64,000 nt of DNA, taken from Amycolatopsis mongoliensis (GTDB lineage Bacteria > Actinomycetota > Actinomycetes > Mycobacteriales > Pseudonocardiaceae). Shown here piece after piece: positions 42,171 through 50,330 of the stretch. The number at the start of each line of letters is the position of its first letter. Position 1 is the first letter of the stretch. The stretch is from contig NZ_CP127295.1 of NCBI RefSeq assembly GCF_030285665.1, positions 2,790,001-2,854,000 of the forward strand. Reading direction: 5' to 3'. A program made the translations under genes and the position numbers. The notes under the pieces are model-generated. The model ran no database searches, was not told where the DNA came from, and saw only the letters and a program-made list of their open reading frames with translations.

Positions 42171-44896
42171 CGGTCGTTCTCCGGGCGCTGGAACGGGATG
42201 ATCACTTCAGGGGCGCCGTGGGTCGTGCGGTCGAAGAACAACGCGCGGCCCGGGCGCGGGGACCAGTGCACCACCTGGCCCGCCGCGAACGGCGACAGCT
42301 CGTTGCCCTGGACGTCGAGCGCCGCCCACGTGCCGATGTCGTCGGTGCCCGCGAAGCCCAGGGTGTCCTTGAGCCGGGCGATGCTGCGCCACCAGCCGAT
42401 CGTGTGGATGCCGTGGCCCGGCCCGTGCTTGAGCAGCACGCGCAGGTGGTCGAGGCCGCTCTTCAGCTGCCCGACGGCCTTCGCTTCCAAGGCCGGCAGC
42501 GCCGCGTCGACCCCGTACAGGAGCAGGATCTTCGCGCCGCCGGACATCGAGCCGGTCATCGACTCCAGCACGCCGGTCAGGTCGTCCACCAGCGTGGCCG
42601 CGTGGCCGTCGGCGCGCAGCCGCTCGGTCAGCTCCAGTGCCGCCGGGGCGCAGGCCTCGATCGGGCAGCTCAGCACGAACTCGACCTCGCCGGGCTCGTA
42701 CTGCCGCGACAGCGAGCGCGCCGCCGAGTCCATGATGGACAGTGCTTCGGCGGTCGCCGACCCGAGCACCGCAACGTTGCGGCCCGGTGCCCGCGGCAGC
42801 TCCACGCTGCACGCGGCCTCGGCGACGTCGATCGACTGTCCCAGCAGCGCCCGCGGCCGCGAGTTCGGCTTGAGGTCCAGGTACGCCGAGAACTGTTCCA
42901 GCACCGGCGAATGCGCGCCGTCGAACAGGCGCGGCCGCGGGAACCGGCCCTGGTACTCCTCCCACAACCGGTGCTGCAGCCGGACGAACACGTTCTTGCT
43001 GCTCGCGTCCGGGATGTGGGCCAGCTGGTTGCCGTGCGCGACGCCGGAGTCGTGGTTGATCACCCCGTGCCACTTCGGGGCCGACACCGCCGCGTTGTTC
43101 GTCTCGGCCAGCACGCGCCGCGCCTTCGGCATCGCGATGCGCAGCGTGCACTGCTCGAACACCGCCGGCTTGCCCCAGAACGCCTCGATGCCGGCGACGT
43201 CCTGGCTGGCCAGCACCAGGTGGATGCCCTGCGACCGGCCGCGCCGCGCGATGTCCTCCAGCAGCTGCGTGGCCGTGGCCGTCACCTGGTCGCGGCCTGC
43301 GAACAGGTACTGGAACTCGTCGATCACCGCGACGATCCGCGGCCAGTGCCCGCCGGGGTCGGCTTCGCGGAGGTCGGCGAGGTTCGTGACCTCGTGCTCC
43401 TTAGCGGCCGCCGACCGGCGTCGCAGCTCGTCGGCCAGGAACCGCAGCAGCGCCAGGCCGAACTCCCGGTCGGTGTTGACGTTGACGCCGACGAGCCGCG
43501 CGTGCGGCAGCCAGCTCGCGTCCTTGCGCCCCGGCGCCAGCCCGGCGAACGAGACGCCTTCCTTGAAGTCCAGCAGGTACAGCGCCAGCTCGTTCGGGTT
43601 GTACCGGGCCGCGAGACTGCCGAGCAGCGCGTACAGGAAGTTCGTCTTGCCCGAACCGGACGGCCCGCCGATCAGGGCGTGCGGGCTCGCGTCGCCGATG
43701 ACGACCTCGACCGGCTCGCCCTCGAAGAACCCGACCGGCGCGCGCAGCTCCCGCGCGGAGCTTTCGTGCCCGATCTCGGCCGGCAGCAGGTCGTCGAACG
43801 ACCGCGGCCCGCCCTGCTTGGCGATCAGCGCCGCGGCGATCCGGTCGGCGGCGCGGATGACCTGCCCGGACGGCATCGGCGGATCGAGGTCGACGACCAG
43901 GTCGGTGCCGGTCATGCTGCTGATCGCGTGCCGGTCGTCGATGAGGCTCAGCGTCTCGACCGAGGCGCTCACGGCGGTCGGCACGTCGATCATGATCAGG
44001 CAGATCCCCGCGGCCAGCGCCCCGCTCGCGACGCGCTTGAGGTCGCGGGCGCGCTCCGGTTCCAAGGTCTCGCCGTTGCCGTAGAGCACGACGATGCGGA
44101 ACGGCTCGACCCGCTCCTGCCGGTCGACGCGCAGCTCCCGCAGCGATGTGTGGCCTGCCTGCATCCCGGTCGCGTGGATGCGGCGGATGTGCCCGGCCAG
44201 CTCGTCGAGGAGGTCCTCGAGTCGGCCCGGGTCGTACAGCGAAAGCGCGCTCGTGCGGCTCAGCGGGTAGAGGTCGGGCAGGATCGCGGTCAGCTGCCCG
44301 ATGTCCCACAGGTGCACGCGCACCGCGCCGGGCTCGAACGTCGAGAGCACGCGGATCAGCAGGTTCTGCACGATGCCGTCGATGGTGGGCCGCGTCTTCG
44401 GCGCCGACGTGATCGCCAGGTGCGACTCGTCGAGCAGCGGGACGGCGACGTCGAACGTGCGGGTGGCGTCGCCGCCGGCCGCCGTCGCGGAGCCGACCCG
44501 CCACAGGCCGGGCGAAGTGATGCCGGCGTTGTGACCGACGCGGCCGAGCCAGTCACCCGGCGGCAGCCCGGCCGGGCCGGGTGCGTTCTGCGAGACGAGT
44601 TCGCGCAGGACCGCGGGTCCCTGACCCCAGTCGGTGTAGAAAGCGCTTCGCACACTGCCGAGCGCGCCGAACACCTCGTGCGCGGCGGGGTGCCGGGACC
44701 ACTCGTTCTGCTGCTCGGCACTGGCGTGGTTCATGCCGACGCGGACGATGTCGCGCTCCAGCTCGAGTTTGGCGAGATCGGCCTCCGCGGCTTGGCGCGC
44801 CCCGGCCGCCGCGCCCAGGACCAGTCCGATCTGGTGGCGGACCCGGTCGAGTGCGGTTTCGACGCGGTTGCGTTGCTCGGCTGACTTGTTGGCCAT
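42167..44896 (-). CDS. FtsK/SpoIIIE-domain ATPase, soluble (EccC-like)
   Basis: A 909-residue protein without membrane segments. An N-terminal coiled coil (~10-60) leads to a first ATPase-like module (~110-390) with no Walker A. A canonical FtsK/SpoIIIE module follows: Walker A GGPSGSGKTN near 408, Walker B IVAVIDEFQYLF near 525, and RRGRSQGIHLVLASQDVAGI after it. The last ~300 residues look like a third, degenerate module (RNVAVLGSATAEALSIMDSA). Three modules with one active is like EccC of type VII secretion, but the membrane helices are missing. It could drive protein export or DNA translocation. The start ATG 44896 is 7 bases after GGGGA. Confidence 0.82.
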   Translation of the reverse strand: MANKSAEQRNRVETALDRVRHQIGLVLGAAAGARQAAEADLAKLELERDIVRVGMNHASAEQQNEWSRHPAAHEVFGALGSVRSAFYTDWGQGPAVLRELVSQNAPGPAGLPPGDWLGRVGHNAGITSPGLWRVGSATAAGGDATRTFDVAVPLLDESHLAITSAPKTRPTIDGIVQNLLIRVLSTFEPGAVRVHLWDIGQLTAILPDLYPLSRTSALSLYDPGRLEDLLDELAGHIRRIHATGMQAGHTSLRELRVDRQERVEPFRIVVLYGNGETLEPERARDLKRVASGALAAGICLIMIDVPTAVSASVETLSLIDDRHAISSMTGTDLVVDLDPPMPSGQVIRAADRIAAALIAKQGGPRSFDDLLPAEIGHESSARELRAPVGFFEGEPVEVVIGDASPHALIGGPSGSGKTNFLYALLGSLAARYNPNELALYLLDFKEGVSFAGLAPGRKDASWLPHARLVGVNVNTDREFGLALLRFLADELRRRSAAAKEHEVTNLADLREADPGGHWPRIVAVIDEFQYLFAGRDQVTATATQLLEDIARRGRSQGIHLVLASQDVAGIEAFWGKPAVFEQCTLRIAMPKARRVLAETNNAAVSAPKWHGVINHDSGVAHGNQLAHIPDASSKNVFVRLQHRLWEEYQGRFPRPRLFDGAHSPVLEQFSAYLDLKPNSRPRALLGQSIDVAEAACSVELPRAPGRNVAVLGSATAEALSIMDSAARSLSRQYEPGEVEFVLSCPIEACAPAALELTERLRADGHAATLVDDLTGVLESMTGSMSGGAKILLLYGVDAALPALEAKAVGQLKSGLDHLRVLLKHGPGHGIHTIGWWRSIARLKDTLGFAGTDDIGTWAALDVQGNELSPFAAGQVVHWSPRPGRALFFDRTTHGAPEVIIPFQRPENDR

Positions 44897-44929
44897 CGGC
44901 GTCCCCAAGAAAAGGTGTCCCCAAAAGGA

Positions 44930-45175
44930 TTACAGGCGCGACCGGTATCCGCTCACCAGATCTTCGGCAGCGGCCAGGCGGACGAGGAGCTGGTCCAGCC
45001 CCTCGCCGGCCTGCGCGTACTGCGAAGGAAGCCAGGGATCGGCCTTGGCCTGGGCGTCCACGAGAGCTTGCCGGGCCTCTCCGAGCAGGCTTGTGGCCCG
45101 CTCGGAGTGGGCGCGCGCGTCGGCGAGCCCGGCCACGGCGGCGGTGAGCAGCTGGTGGAGTTCGGCAAGCGACAT
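44930..45175 (-). CDS. Small helical protein of the FtsK operon
   Basis: An 81-residue helical protein (LAELHQLLTAAVAGLADARA; YAQAGEGLDQLLVRLAAAED). It has the size of a WXG100 protein but no WxG motif. It follows the 86-residue gene by 4 bp and precedes the FtsK-like gene by 33 bp, so all are one operon. It may pair with the 86-residue protein. Confidence 0.6.
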   Translation of the reverse strand: MSLAELHQLLTAAVAGLADARAHSERATSLLGEARQALVDAQAKADPWLPSQYAQAGEGLDQLLVRLAAAEDLVSGYRSRL

Positions 45176-45179
45176 CCGG

Positions 45180-45440
45180 CTAGAGCCGCGCCGAGTAGGA
45201 GTCGGCGGAGGAAATGCTTGCTTGGACCGTGCTCTGCAAGCCGTTGATGCCTTGCAGAGCCTCCGCCAGCAACCCGTGTGCCTGGCTCACTTCGTGCTGG
45301 CTGCTGCCTTGCGTCGCTTGTGCGAGCGACTGCTGGGCTTCTTCGAGAGACTGCGCTGCCTGTTGCAGGGCGGCGATGCTCGCGGACGCCTTTTCGTTGG
45401 CGAGCGCGATGCCAGCGCGGATCTCTTCGACTCCGGCCAT
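45180..45440 (-). CDS. Small helical protein (DUF6244-like) heading the FtsK operon
   Basis: An 86-residue protein of heptad-rich helices (EEIRAGIALANEKASASIAA; LQQAAQSLEEAQQSLAQATQ; SQAHGLLAEALQGINGLQST). It resembles proteins annotated DUF6244 in Amycolatopsis and relatives, from memory. ATG 45440 with GAGGAG upstream is chosen over a longer start. A first gene of the four-gene FtsK operon, likely a substrate or adaptor of the ATPase. Confidence 0.65.
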   Translation of the reverse strand: MAGVEEIRAGIALANEKASASIAALQQAAQSLEEAQQSLAQATQGSSQHEVSQAHGLLAEALQGINGLQSTVQASISSADSYSARL

Positions 45441-45976
45441 CGGGCCTCTACTCCTCGAAATTTCGTCGGTCGTACGGGGGCGAATCCATTGAAACAGATC
45501 CAACGACTCAGCGTGATCATCTGACTGTGCGGAGTGATCACGGGCCCGGAATCAGCAAGGCCCCGGACGTGGGACGTCCGGGGCCGGGCCGATCACGGTG
45601 CGTACCGGGGTTGACCCGGCACGTATCTCGCACACTGAAGTCGCTGGCCAGCGCTACCCCAGGTCAGAGCGGTTTTCGTGCCACTGCTGGCCTTTCTGGA
45701 AGCGTCGTGCTCGGGTTGGGGTGAGACTAGCGCGACCGGAGCAACGGGCTGCGCTCAGCCCTGCTCGTAACTCCCTGTGGACGAGCAGATTTGTCCAGCA
45801 ATCGCTCGAAAGACATTTCACATTCCGGGCGGCCGCGAGCATCGCGGCCGCATCCGCACAGGCAGGTGCTCGTGCGGATGCCCCGGCCCGCGCCGTCCGC
45901 CCGCCGCGGGACCGGGTCGCGCAGTGCGTTCCGGCCCGGATTCGGGGCAGGCCACGGGTTTCCGGGCCGCGAACGA
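45441..45976. other. Gene-free, hairpin-rich intergenic region
   Basis: About 535 bp with no supportable gene. It contains a 12-bp-arm hairpin, GGCCCCGGACGT/ACGTCCGGGGCC (45559-45585), and a 10-bp-arm one, GCATCCGCAC/GTGCGGATGC (45850-45881). The first could terminate transcription from either side. The promoter of the FtsK operon must lie near 45441-45540. No SRP RNA, tmRNA or 6S signature was found. Confidence 0.45.
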
Positions 45977-46016
45977 CGAAACGCCGGGCGGTCCGTGAAG
46001 ACTGCTCGGCGTTTCG
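45977..46016 (-). terminator. Terminator after tRNA-Ser(GGA)
   Basis: CGAAACGCCG pairs with CGGCGTTTCG, extended by GCGGT/ACTGC with one G-T pair, around an 8-base loop. On the minus strand it lies 12 bases after the tRNA and ends in GTTTCGTCGTT. Confidence 0.78.
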
Positions 46017-46028
46017 CCTGTTCAAGTG

Positions 46029-46113
46029 CGGAGGATACAGGATTCGAACCTGCGAGGGCGTGAACCCAACACGCTTTCCAAGCGTGCGCCTTAGGCCGCT
46101 CGGCCAATCCTCC
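46029..46113 (-). tRNA. tRNA-Ser(GGA)
   Basis: An 85-nt type II tRNA on the minus strand. The acceptor GGAGGAT pairs with ATCCTCC, the anticodon arm is CACGC-TTGGAAA-GCGTG with anticodon GGA, a long variable arm is present, and the T arm is GCAGG-TTCGAAT-CCTGT (one G-T pair). CCA is not encoded. It reads UCC and UCU. A TATCGT -10 box lies 8 bases upstream (46121-46126). Confidence 0.95.
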
Positions 46114-46159
46114 GCAGGAGACGATACCGGATGCTCGTCCCCGGTCTTGAAGGTGGGTC

Positions 46160-46936
46160 TCAGCCGTCGGCGGGCCGCGGTGCGGCCCCGGGTGCCGCGA
46201 CGACGTCGGCCACCACGCAGGTGATGTTGTCCGGGCCGCCGCCTTCGTTGGCCAGGCGGATCAGCTCGGGGATCACGTCGGCCGGTTCCCGGATCGCCGC
46301 CAGGACGTCGCGCAGGGTGGCTTCGCTGACCGGGCCGCTCAGGCCGTCCGAACAGAGCAGGTAGCGGTCGCCCGGCTTCGCCTTGAACGTCCAGATGTCG
46401 GGGTCGCTGGAGCCCGTCGTCTGCAGGGCCTTCATCAGCAGCGAACGCCGCGGGTGCGAGTCCGCGTCCTCGGCCGCGACCCGGCCGTCCTCGACCAGTG
46501 CCTGCACGAGCGTGTGGTCGCGGGTCAGCCGCCGCAGGCCGCCTTCGCGCAGCAGGTAGCCGCGGGAGTCGCCGACGTGGGCCGCCGCGAACTCCACGCC
46601 GTCGAACATCAGCACCGTCAGCGTCGTGCCCATGCCTTCGGTCGTCGGCTCCTGCGAGGCGACCTCCGTCAGCCGCGCGTCGATCGACTTGACCACGCCG
46701 GCCAGCGTCGCCGCCAGGTCGACGCCCGTGAGGTCGATCCGGCGCAGGTCGACGTCGAGCTCGCGCAGCACGTCGACCGCGGTCGCGCTGGCGACCTCGC
46801 CGTGCGGCTGGCCGCCGATGCCGTCGGCGACGGCGAGCAGGCTCGAACTCGCGTACAGCGAGTCCTCGTTGACCTGGCGGCGCCGGCCGACGTCCGACCC
46901 CGCGGCGTACCGGAGGACGTACCGATCGTGTGTCAT
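46160..46936 (-). CDS. PP2C-family Ser/Thr protein phosphatase
   Basis: A 258-residue soluble phosphatase. Metal-binding motifs are seen as VNEDSLYA, VADGIGGQPHGEVAS, GMGTTLTVLM, HVGDSRGYLLR, LCSDGLSG and GGGPDNITCVV. It removes phosphate from Ser/Thr of proteins and would counteract Hanks-type kinases such as the one at 48717. It has no membrane helix, unlike PstP. ATG 46936 is chosen because the upstream in-frame stretch is unrelated. It is divergent from the DNA methylase gene with 77 bp between. Confidence 0.9.
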   Translation of the reverse strand: MTHDRYVLRYAAGSDVGRRRQVNEDSLYASSSLLAVADGIGGQPHGEVASATAVDVLRELDVDLRRIDLTGVDLAATLAGVVKSIDARLTEVASQEPTTEGMGTTLTVLMFDGVEFAAAHVGDSRGYLLREGGLRRLTRDHTLVQALVEDGRVAAEDADSHPRRSLLMKALQTTGSSDPDIWTFKAKPGDRYLLCSDGLSGPVSEATLRDVLAAIREPADVIPELIRLANEGGGPDNITCVVADVVAAPGAAPRPADG

Positions 46937-47013
46937 GCCCCCATGAAAGCATTGGTTGACTGAGTTCACAAGCAACTCGGCTGAATGGAGCACTCTCCGA
47001 TAGAGTTGCCGTC

Positions 47014-48708
47014 ATGGACGACGACGCCACGGTCAGCGCGGCCGACATCGCGCGGCTCGCCGGGGTCGGCCGGGCCGCGGTGAGCAACTGGCGCCGTCGC
47101 TATCCGGACTTCCCGCCGCCCGTCGGCGGCACGGCGTCGAGCCCGTTGTTCGGCCTGTCCGCCGTCGCCGGCTGGTTCCGCGCCCGAGGCAAGAAGTTCG
47201 AGCTGTCCGCCGGTGAACGCGCCTGGCAGCGCCTGCGCGCCCTGGGCGACGACCTCGACCTCGCCGAGCGCGTGAGCCGCGCGGGCGCCTTTTTCGCCTT
47301 CCAGGCCGGGATCGCCGACACCTTCGACAGCAAGCTCGACGACCCCGAGCTGCTCACCCTGCTCAGCGAGATGACGCACCGGGCCGGGCCGGTCGAGTCG
47401 TTCGAACTGTTGTGCCGCCGGTACTTCGAAGCGCATTCGCGGCGGTTGTCGGCCACCCCGGAGCCGGTCGCCGAGCTGATGGCTCGGCTCACCGGCCCGG
47501 TCTCGGCGATCCTCGACCCCGCCTGCGGCTTCGGCGCGCTCGCGCTGGCGAGCGGCGCGAAAACCGTGCTGGGCCAGGACAGTGACCCGATGACGGCGTC
47601 GATCGCGACGCTGCGGCTGCGGCTGCGCGGCATCGAGGCCGAGGTCCACGCGGTCGACGCGCTGCGCGAAGACGCCTTCTCGGGCCGGACCGCCGAAGCC
47701 GTGCTGTGCGACCCGCCGTTCAACGAACGGGCCTGGGGGCACGACGAACTCGTCGGCGACGCGCGCTGGGAGTACGGCCTGCCGCCGCGCGGCGAGCCCG
47801 AGCTCGCCTGGGTGCAGCACTGCCTCGCCCACGTCGAACCCGGTGGCACGGTGGCGATCCTGATGCCGGGCGCGGCGGCCGGGCGGCGCAGCGGGAAGCG
47901 GATCCGCGGCAACCTGTTGCGCGCGGGCGCGGTCCGCGCGGTCGTCACGCTGACGCCGGCCGGCCCCGACCTCTGGCTGCTGCGGCGGCCGGTGCCCGGG
48001 CAGCGCCCGCCGTCCACCGTGCTGCTGGCGGAGGCGGGCGACGATCTGTCCACAGTGGATGAAATGTGGCGGGAGTTCCGCGCGCACCCCGAGTCCGGCG
48101 TCCGGATCATCGACCTGCTCGACGACGACGTCGACCTGACCCCCGCCCGGCGTCGCGGCCGGGACGAGGACCCCGGCCAGGCTTTCCAGGCCGTGCGGGG
48201 CCGCTTCGCCGAACTGGCGCCGCGGCTGCCCCCGCTCGAAGCCGTCGATACCGAACCGGCGTTCACCACGATCGGCGAGCTGGTCAAGGCCGGCGTGGTC
48301 GAGGTCAGGCACGCGGCCCGCGCCGACGCCGAGCACCCCACGGCCGAGGCGGGTGACGTCGTCGCGTCCGTGACCGGGATCGCGTATGTCCACAGTGGAC
48401 CAGCGGCGCCGGTCGGCGCCGGCCTCACCGTGTACCGCGTGGACCCGGACCGGCTGGACGCGGACTTCCTGGCCGGCTGCCTGCGCGCGGCCGACCTGCC
48501 CGCCGCGTCCGCCTCGACCCGGATCGACGGGAGGCGGGTGCGGATTCCGCGGTGCCCGATCGCCGTCCAGCGCGAATACGGCCTGGTCTTCCGGCGGCTG
48601 GCGGAATTCGACGCCGTCCTGCGCGAGACGGCGGAAACGGGCCGTGAGCTGGTCCGGCTAGGCTTCGCTGGACTTGTCGAAGGACGGCTCCGCCCGGGAG
48701 GCGGTTAG
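47014..48708 (+). CDS. HTH-fused N6-adenine DNA methylase family protein
   Basis: A 564-residue protein. Residues 1-60 form a MerR/HTH-like reader (SAADIARLAGVGRAAVSNWR). The SAM motif I is ILDPACGFGAL (~167-177) and the catalytic motif is LCDPPFNERA (233-236 DPPF instead of the usual NPPF/Y). The C-terminal third resembles a specificity-like domain of type I/IIG methylases but is degenerate. No endonuclease gene sits next to it. It may be an orphan adenine methylase acting as an epigenetic regulator; the Asp in DPPF is also found in active enzymes. It is followed by a kinase gene 8 bp downstream. Confidence 0.82.
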   Translation: MDDDATVSAADIARLAGVGRAAVSNWRRRYPDFPPPVGGTASSPLFGLSAVAGWFRARGKKFELSAGERAWQRLRALGDDLDLAERVSRAGAFFAFQAGIADTFDSKLDDPELLTLLSEMTHRAGPVESFELLCRRYFEAHSRRLSATPEPVAELMARLTGPVSAILDPACGFGALALASGAKTVLGQDSDPMTASIATLRLRLRGIEAEVHAVDALREDAFSGRTAEAVLCDPPFNERAWGHDELVGDARWEYGLPPRGEPELAWVQHCLAHVEPGGTVAILMPGAAAGRRSGKRIRGNLLRAGAVRAVVTLTPAGPDLWLLRRPVPGQRPPSTVLLAEAGDDLSTVDEMWREFRAHPESGVRIIDLLDDDVDLTPARRRGRDEDPGQAFQAVRGRFAELAPRLPPLEAVDTEPAFTTIGELVKAGVVEVRHAARADAEHPTAEAGDVVASVTGIAYVHSGPAAPVGAGLTVYRVDPDRLDADFLAGCLRAADLPAASASTRIDGRRVRIPRCPIAVQREYGLVFRRLAEFDAVLRETAETGRELVRLGFAGLVEGRLRPGGG

Positions 48709-48716
48709 GGGAACGG

Positions 48717-49607
48717 ATGCTGATCGCCGACCGCTACGAGCTCGACGAGCTGCCGCTCGGGCGCGGCGGGATGGGCGCGGTGCACGGCGGGCACGACCGC
48801 AGGCTGGGCCGGCGCGTGGCGATCAAGCTGCTCAGGCTGCCGGGCCGCGACGAAGAACTCGAAGCCCGCTTCGCCCGCGAAGCACGGATCCTGGCGACGC
48901 TCGACCACCCCGGCGTGCCGACGCTGTACGACTACGGCACCCACGACGACCGGTTGTTCCAGGTCATGCAGTTCGTCGACGGCGTGACGGTCGCCGACCT
49001 GCTCGCCGAGCACGGGCCGCTGCCGGTGCCGTGGGCCGCGGCGATCGCGGCGCAGGCGTGCGCGGTGCTGACCGCCGCCCACGCGCTCGCGGTGTGCCAC
49101 CGCGACCTCAAGCCGTCCAACCTGATGCTCGGGCCGGACGGTGGCGTCAAGGTGATGGACTTCGGGCTCGCGGTGCTCCGCGAAGCCGACGCCGCGCAGT
49201 TCACGCGGGCCGGGCAGCTGCTGGGGACGCCGTCGTACATGGCGCCCGAGCAGATCCAGCGGGGCGGCGCCGAACCGCGGAGCGATCTCTACGCGCTGGG
49301 GTGCGTGCTGCACGAAATGCTCACCGGGCGGCGGCTCTTCGACGGGCCCACCGCGTACGCCGTGTTCGAGCGGCAGGTCAAGGAACTGCCGCCGCCGGTG
49401 CCGGGGGTTCCGAAGCAGCTCAACGCCCTGCTCGCCGAGATGCTGGCGAAGGACCCGGAAGCGCGGCCGCCCGGGGCGGCCGCGCTGTACGAGCGGCTCG
49501 ACGCGTTAGTCGGCGGGCTGCCACCGCTGCCCGGGTTCCTGGTGCCGCCGTCCGTGCCCAGTCCGGGCCGGATGTACGCCCGGGTGCTGGGGCGCGTCAG
49601 CGGCTGA
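48717..49607 (+). CDS. Soluble Hanks-type Ser/Thr protein kinase
   Basis: A 296-residue kinase with nothing but the catalytic domain. GRGGMGAVHGG is the glycine loop, Lys37 in VAIKLL the ATP lysine, HRDLKPSN (Asp130) the catalytic loop, DFG at 148-150 and APEQ the activation segment end. There is no membrane helix or PASTA domain, unlike PknB. It starts 8 bp after the methylase stop with AGGGGA upstream, so the two are co-transcribed; the PP2C phosphatase is divergent. It may phosphorylate the methylase or another local protein; that is inference. Confidence 0.9.
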   Translation: MLIADRYELDELPLGRGGMGAVHGGHDRRLGRRVAIKLLRLPGRDEELEARFAREARILATLDHPGVPTLYDYGTHDDRLFQVMQFVDGVTVADLLAEHGPLPVPWAAAIAAQACAVLTAAHALAVCHRDLKPSNLMLGPDGGVKVMDFGLAVLREADAAQFTRAGQLLGTPSYMAPEQIQRGGAEPRSDLYALGCVLHEMLTGRRLFDGPTAYAVFERQVKELPPPVPGVPKQLNALLAEMLAKDPEARPPGAAALYERLDALVGGLPPLPGFLVPPSVPSPGRMYARVLGRVSG

Positions 49608-50106
49608 GCGCCGCCGCCCGCTGGTCGGCGAGCGGCAGGCCGCGCCGCTGGATGCGGCGGTACGTCGTCGCGTTCTGCACCGCGATGCTGACGCCCAGGG
49701 TGAGCGCGATCGACGCCGAGGTCAGCGGACCGGCGACGCCGAGCGCGGTGCCCAGCGCGACCAGCCCGACCCGCACCGCGATGGTCAGCAGCCACAGCCC
49801 GACGGTGACGGCCGAGCCCTTCTGGAACGTCGTGCCGTCGCGCTCGGTGAGCGTCGTCGTGGTGCTGCGCAGGACCCCGAGCCCGGCGAGGACGACGAGG
49901 TCGGCGCCGAGCAGCCCGAGTTCGGCGGGCGACGCACCGGGCAGGGCCTTCGCGGCGAGGTAGCCGCCGACGGCGACCAGGATCAGCGGCATCATGACCA
50001 GGGTCTTGCGGTTGAGCAGCGTGCCGCGGACCTGCTTGTAGACGACCTTGTAGAGGACGGTGGCGGCGATGACCACGTAGAGCAGGGCGTTCGCTGCGCT
50101 GGGCAT
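49597..50106 (-). CDS. CcdC/DUF1453-like membrane protein
   Basis: A 169-residue protein with four or five membrane helices (NALLYVVIAATVLYKVVYKQ; KTLVMMPLILVAVGGYLAAK). The region VYKQVRGTLLNRKTLVMMPL is like CcdC/DUF1453 proteins. The function is unknown. The start ATG 50106 is used because upstream in-frame codons are Arg/Pro-rich. It overlaps the convergent kinase by 11 bp. Confidence 0.7.
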   Translation of the reverse strand: MPSAANALLYVVIAATVLYKVVYKQVRGTLLNRKTLVMMPLILVAVGGYLAAKALPGASPAELGLLGADLVVLAGLGVLRSTTTTLTERDGTTFQKGSAVTVGLWLLTIAVRVGLVALGTALGVAGPLTSASIALTLGVSIAVQNATTYRRIQRRGLPLADQRAAALSR

Positions 50107-50330
50107 TTCGGGGCTCCTTGGTTTCGAAGGTGCTCCCAGCTTCGGCGAACGGCGGCCCGGTTTCGTCGGCGTGGGGATCGGGCCCGGGTGGAACCCGGGA
50201 TCAACCCGGAGGTGGAGGCGCTGCCCGGCCGGACTGCCCAAATCGTGACCTTCCCGGACGAACCTCGAACGGGTGACCGCCGTCTTTACGGGTGTCCACA
50301 AGCGATGATCGAGTATGGGGGTAACGGATC

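Noticed and set aside
45441..46028. SRP RNA, 6S RNA or tmRNA near the tRNA
   Set aside because: None of the conserved cores (such as the GGAAG..AGCAGC tetraloop region) is present.
46160..49607. Phage growth limitation (Pgl/BREX) system
   Set aside because: There is no PglZ, PglY or Lon-like gene, and the kinase and methylase are much shorter than PglW and PglX.
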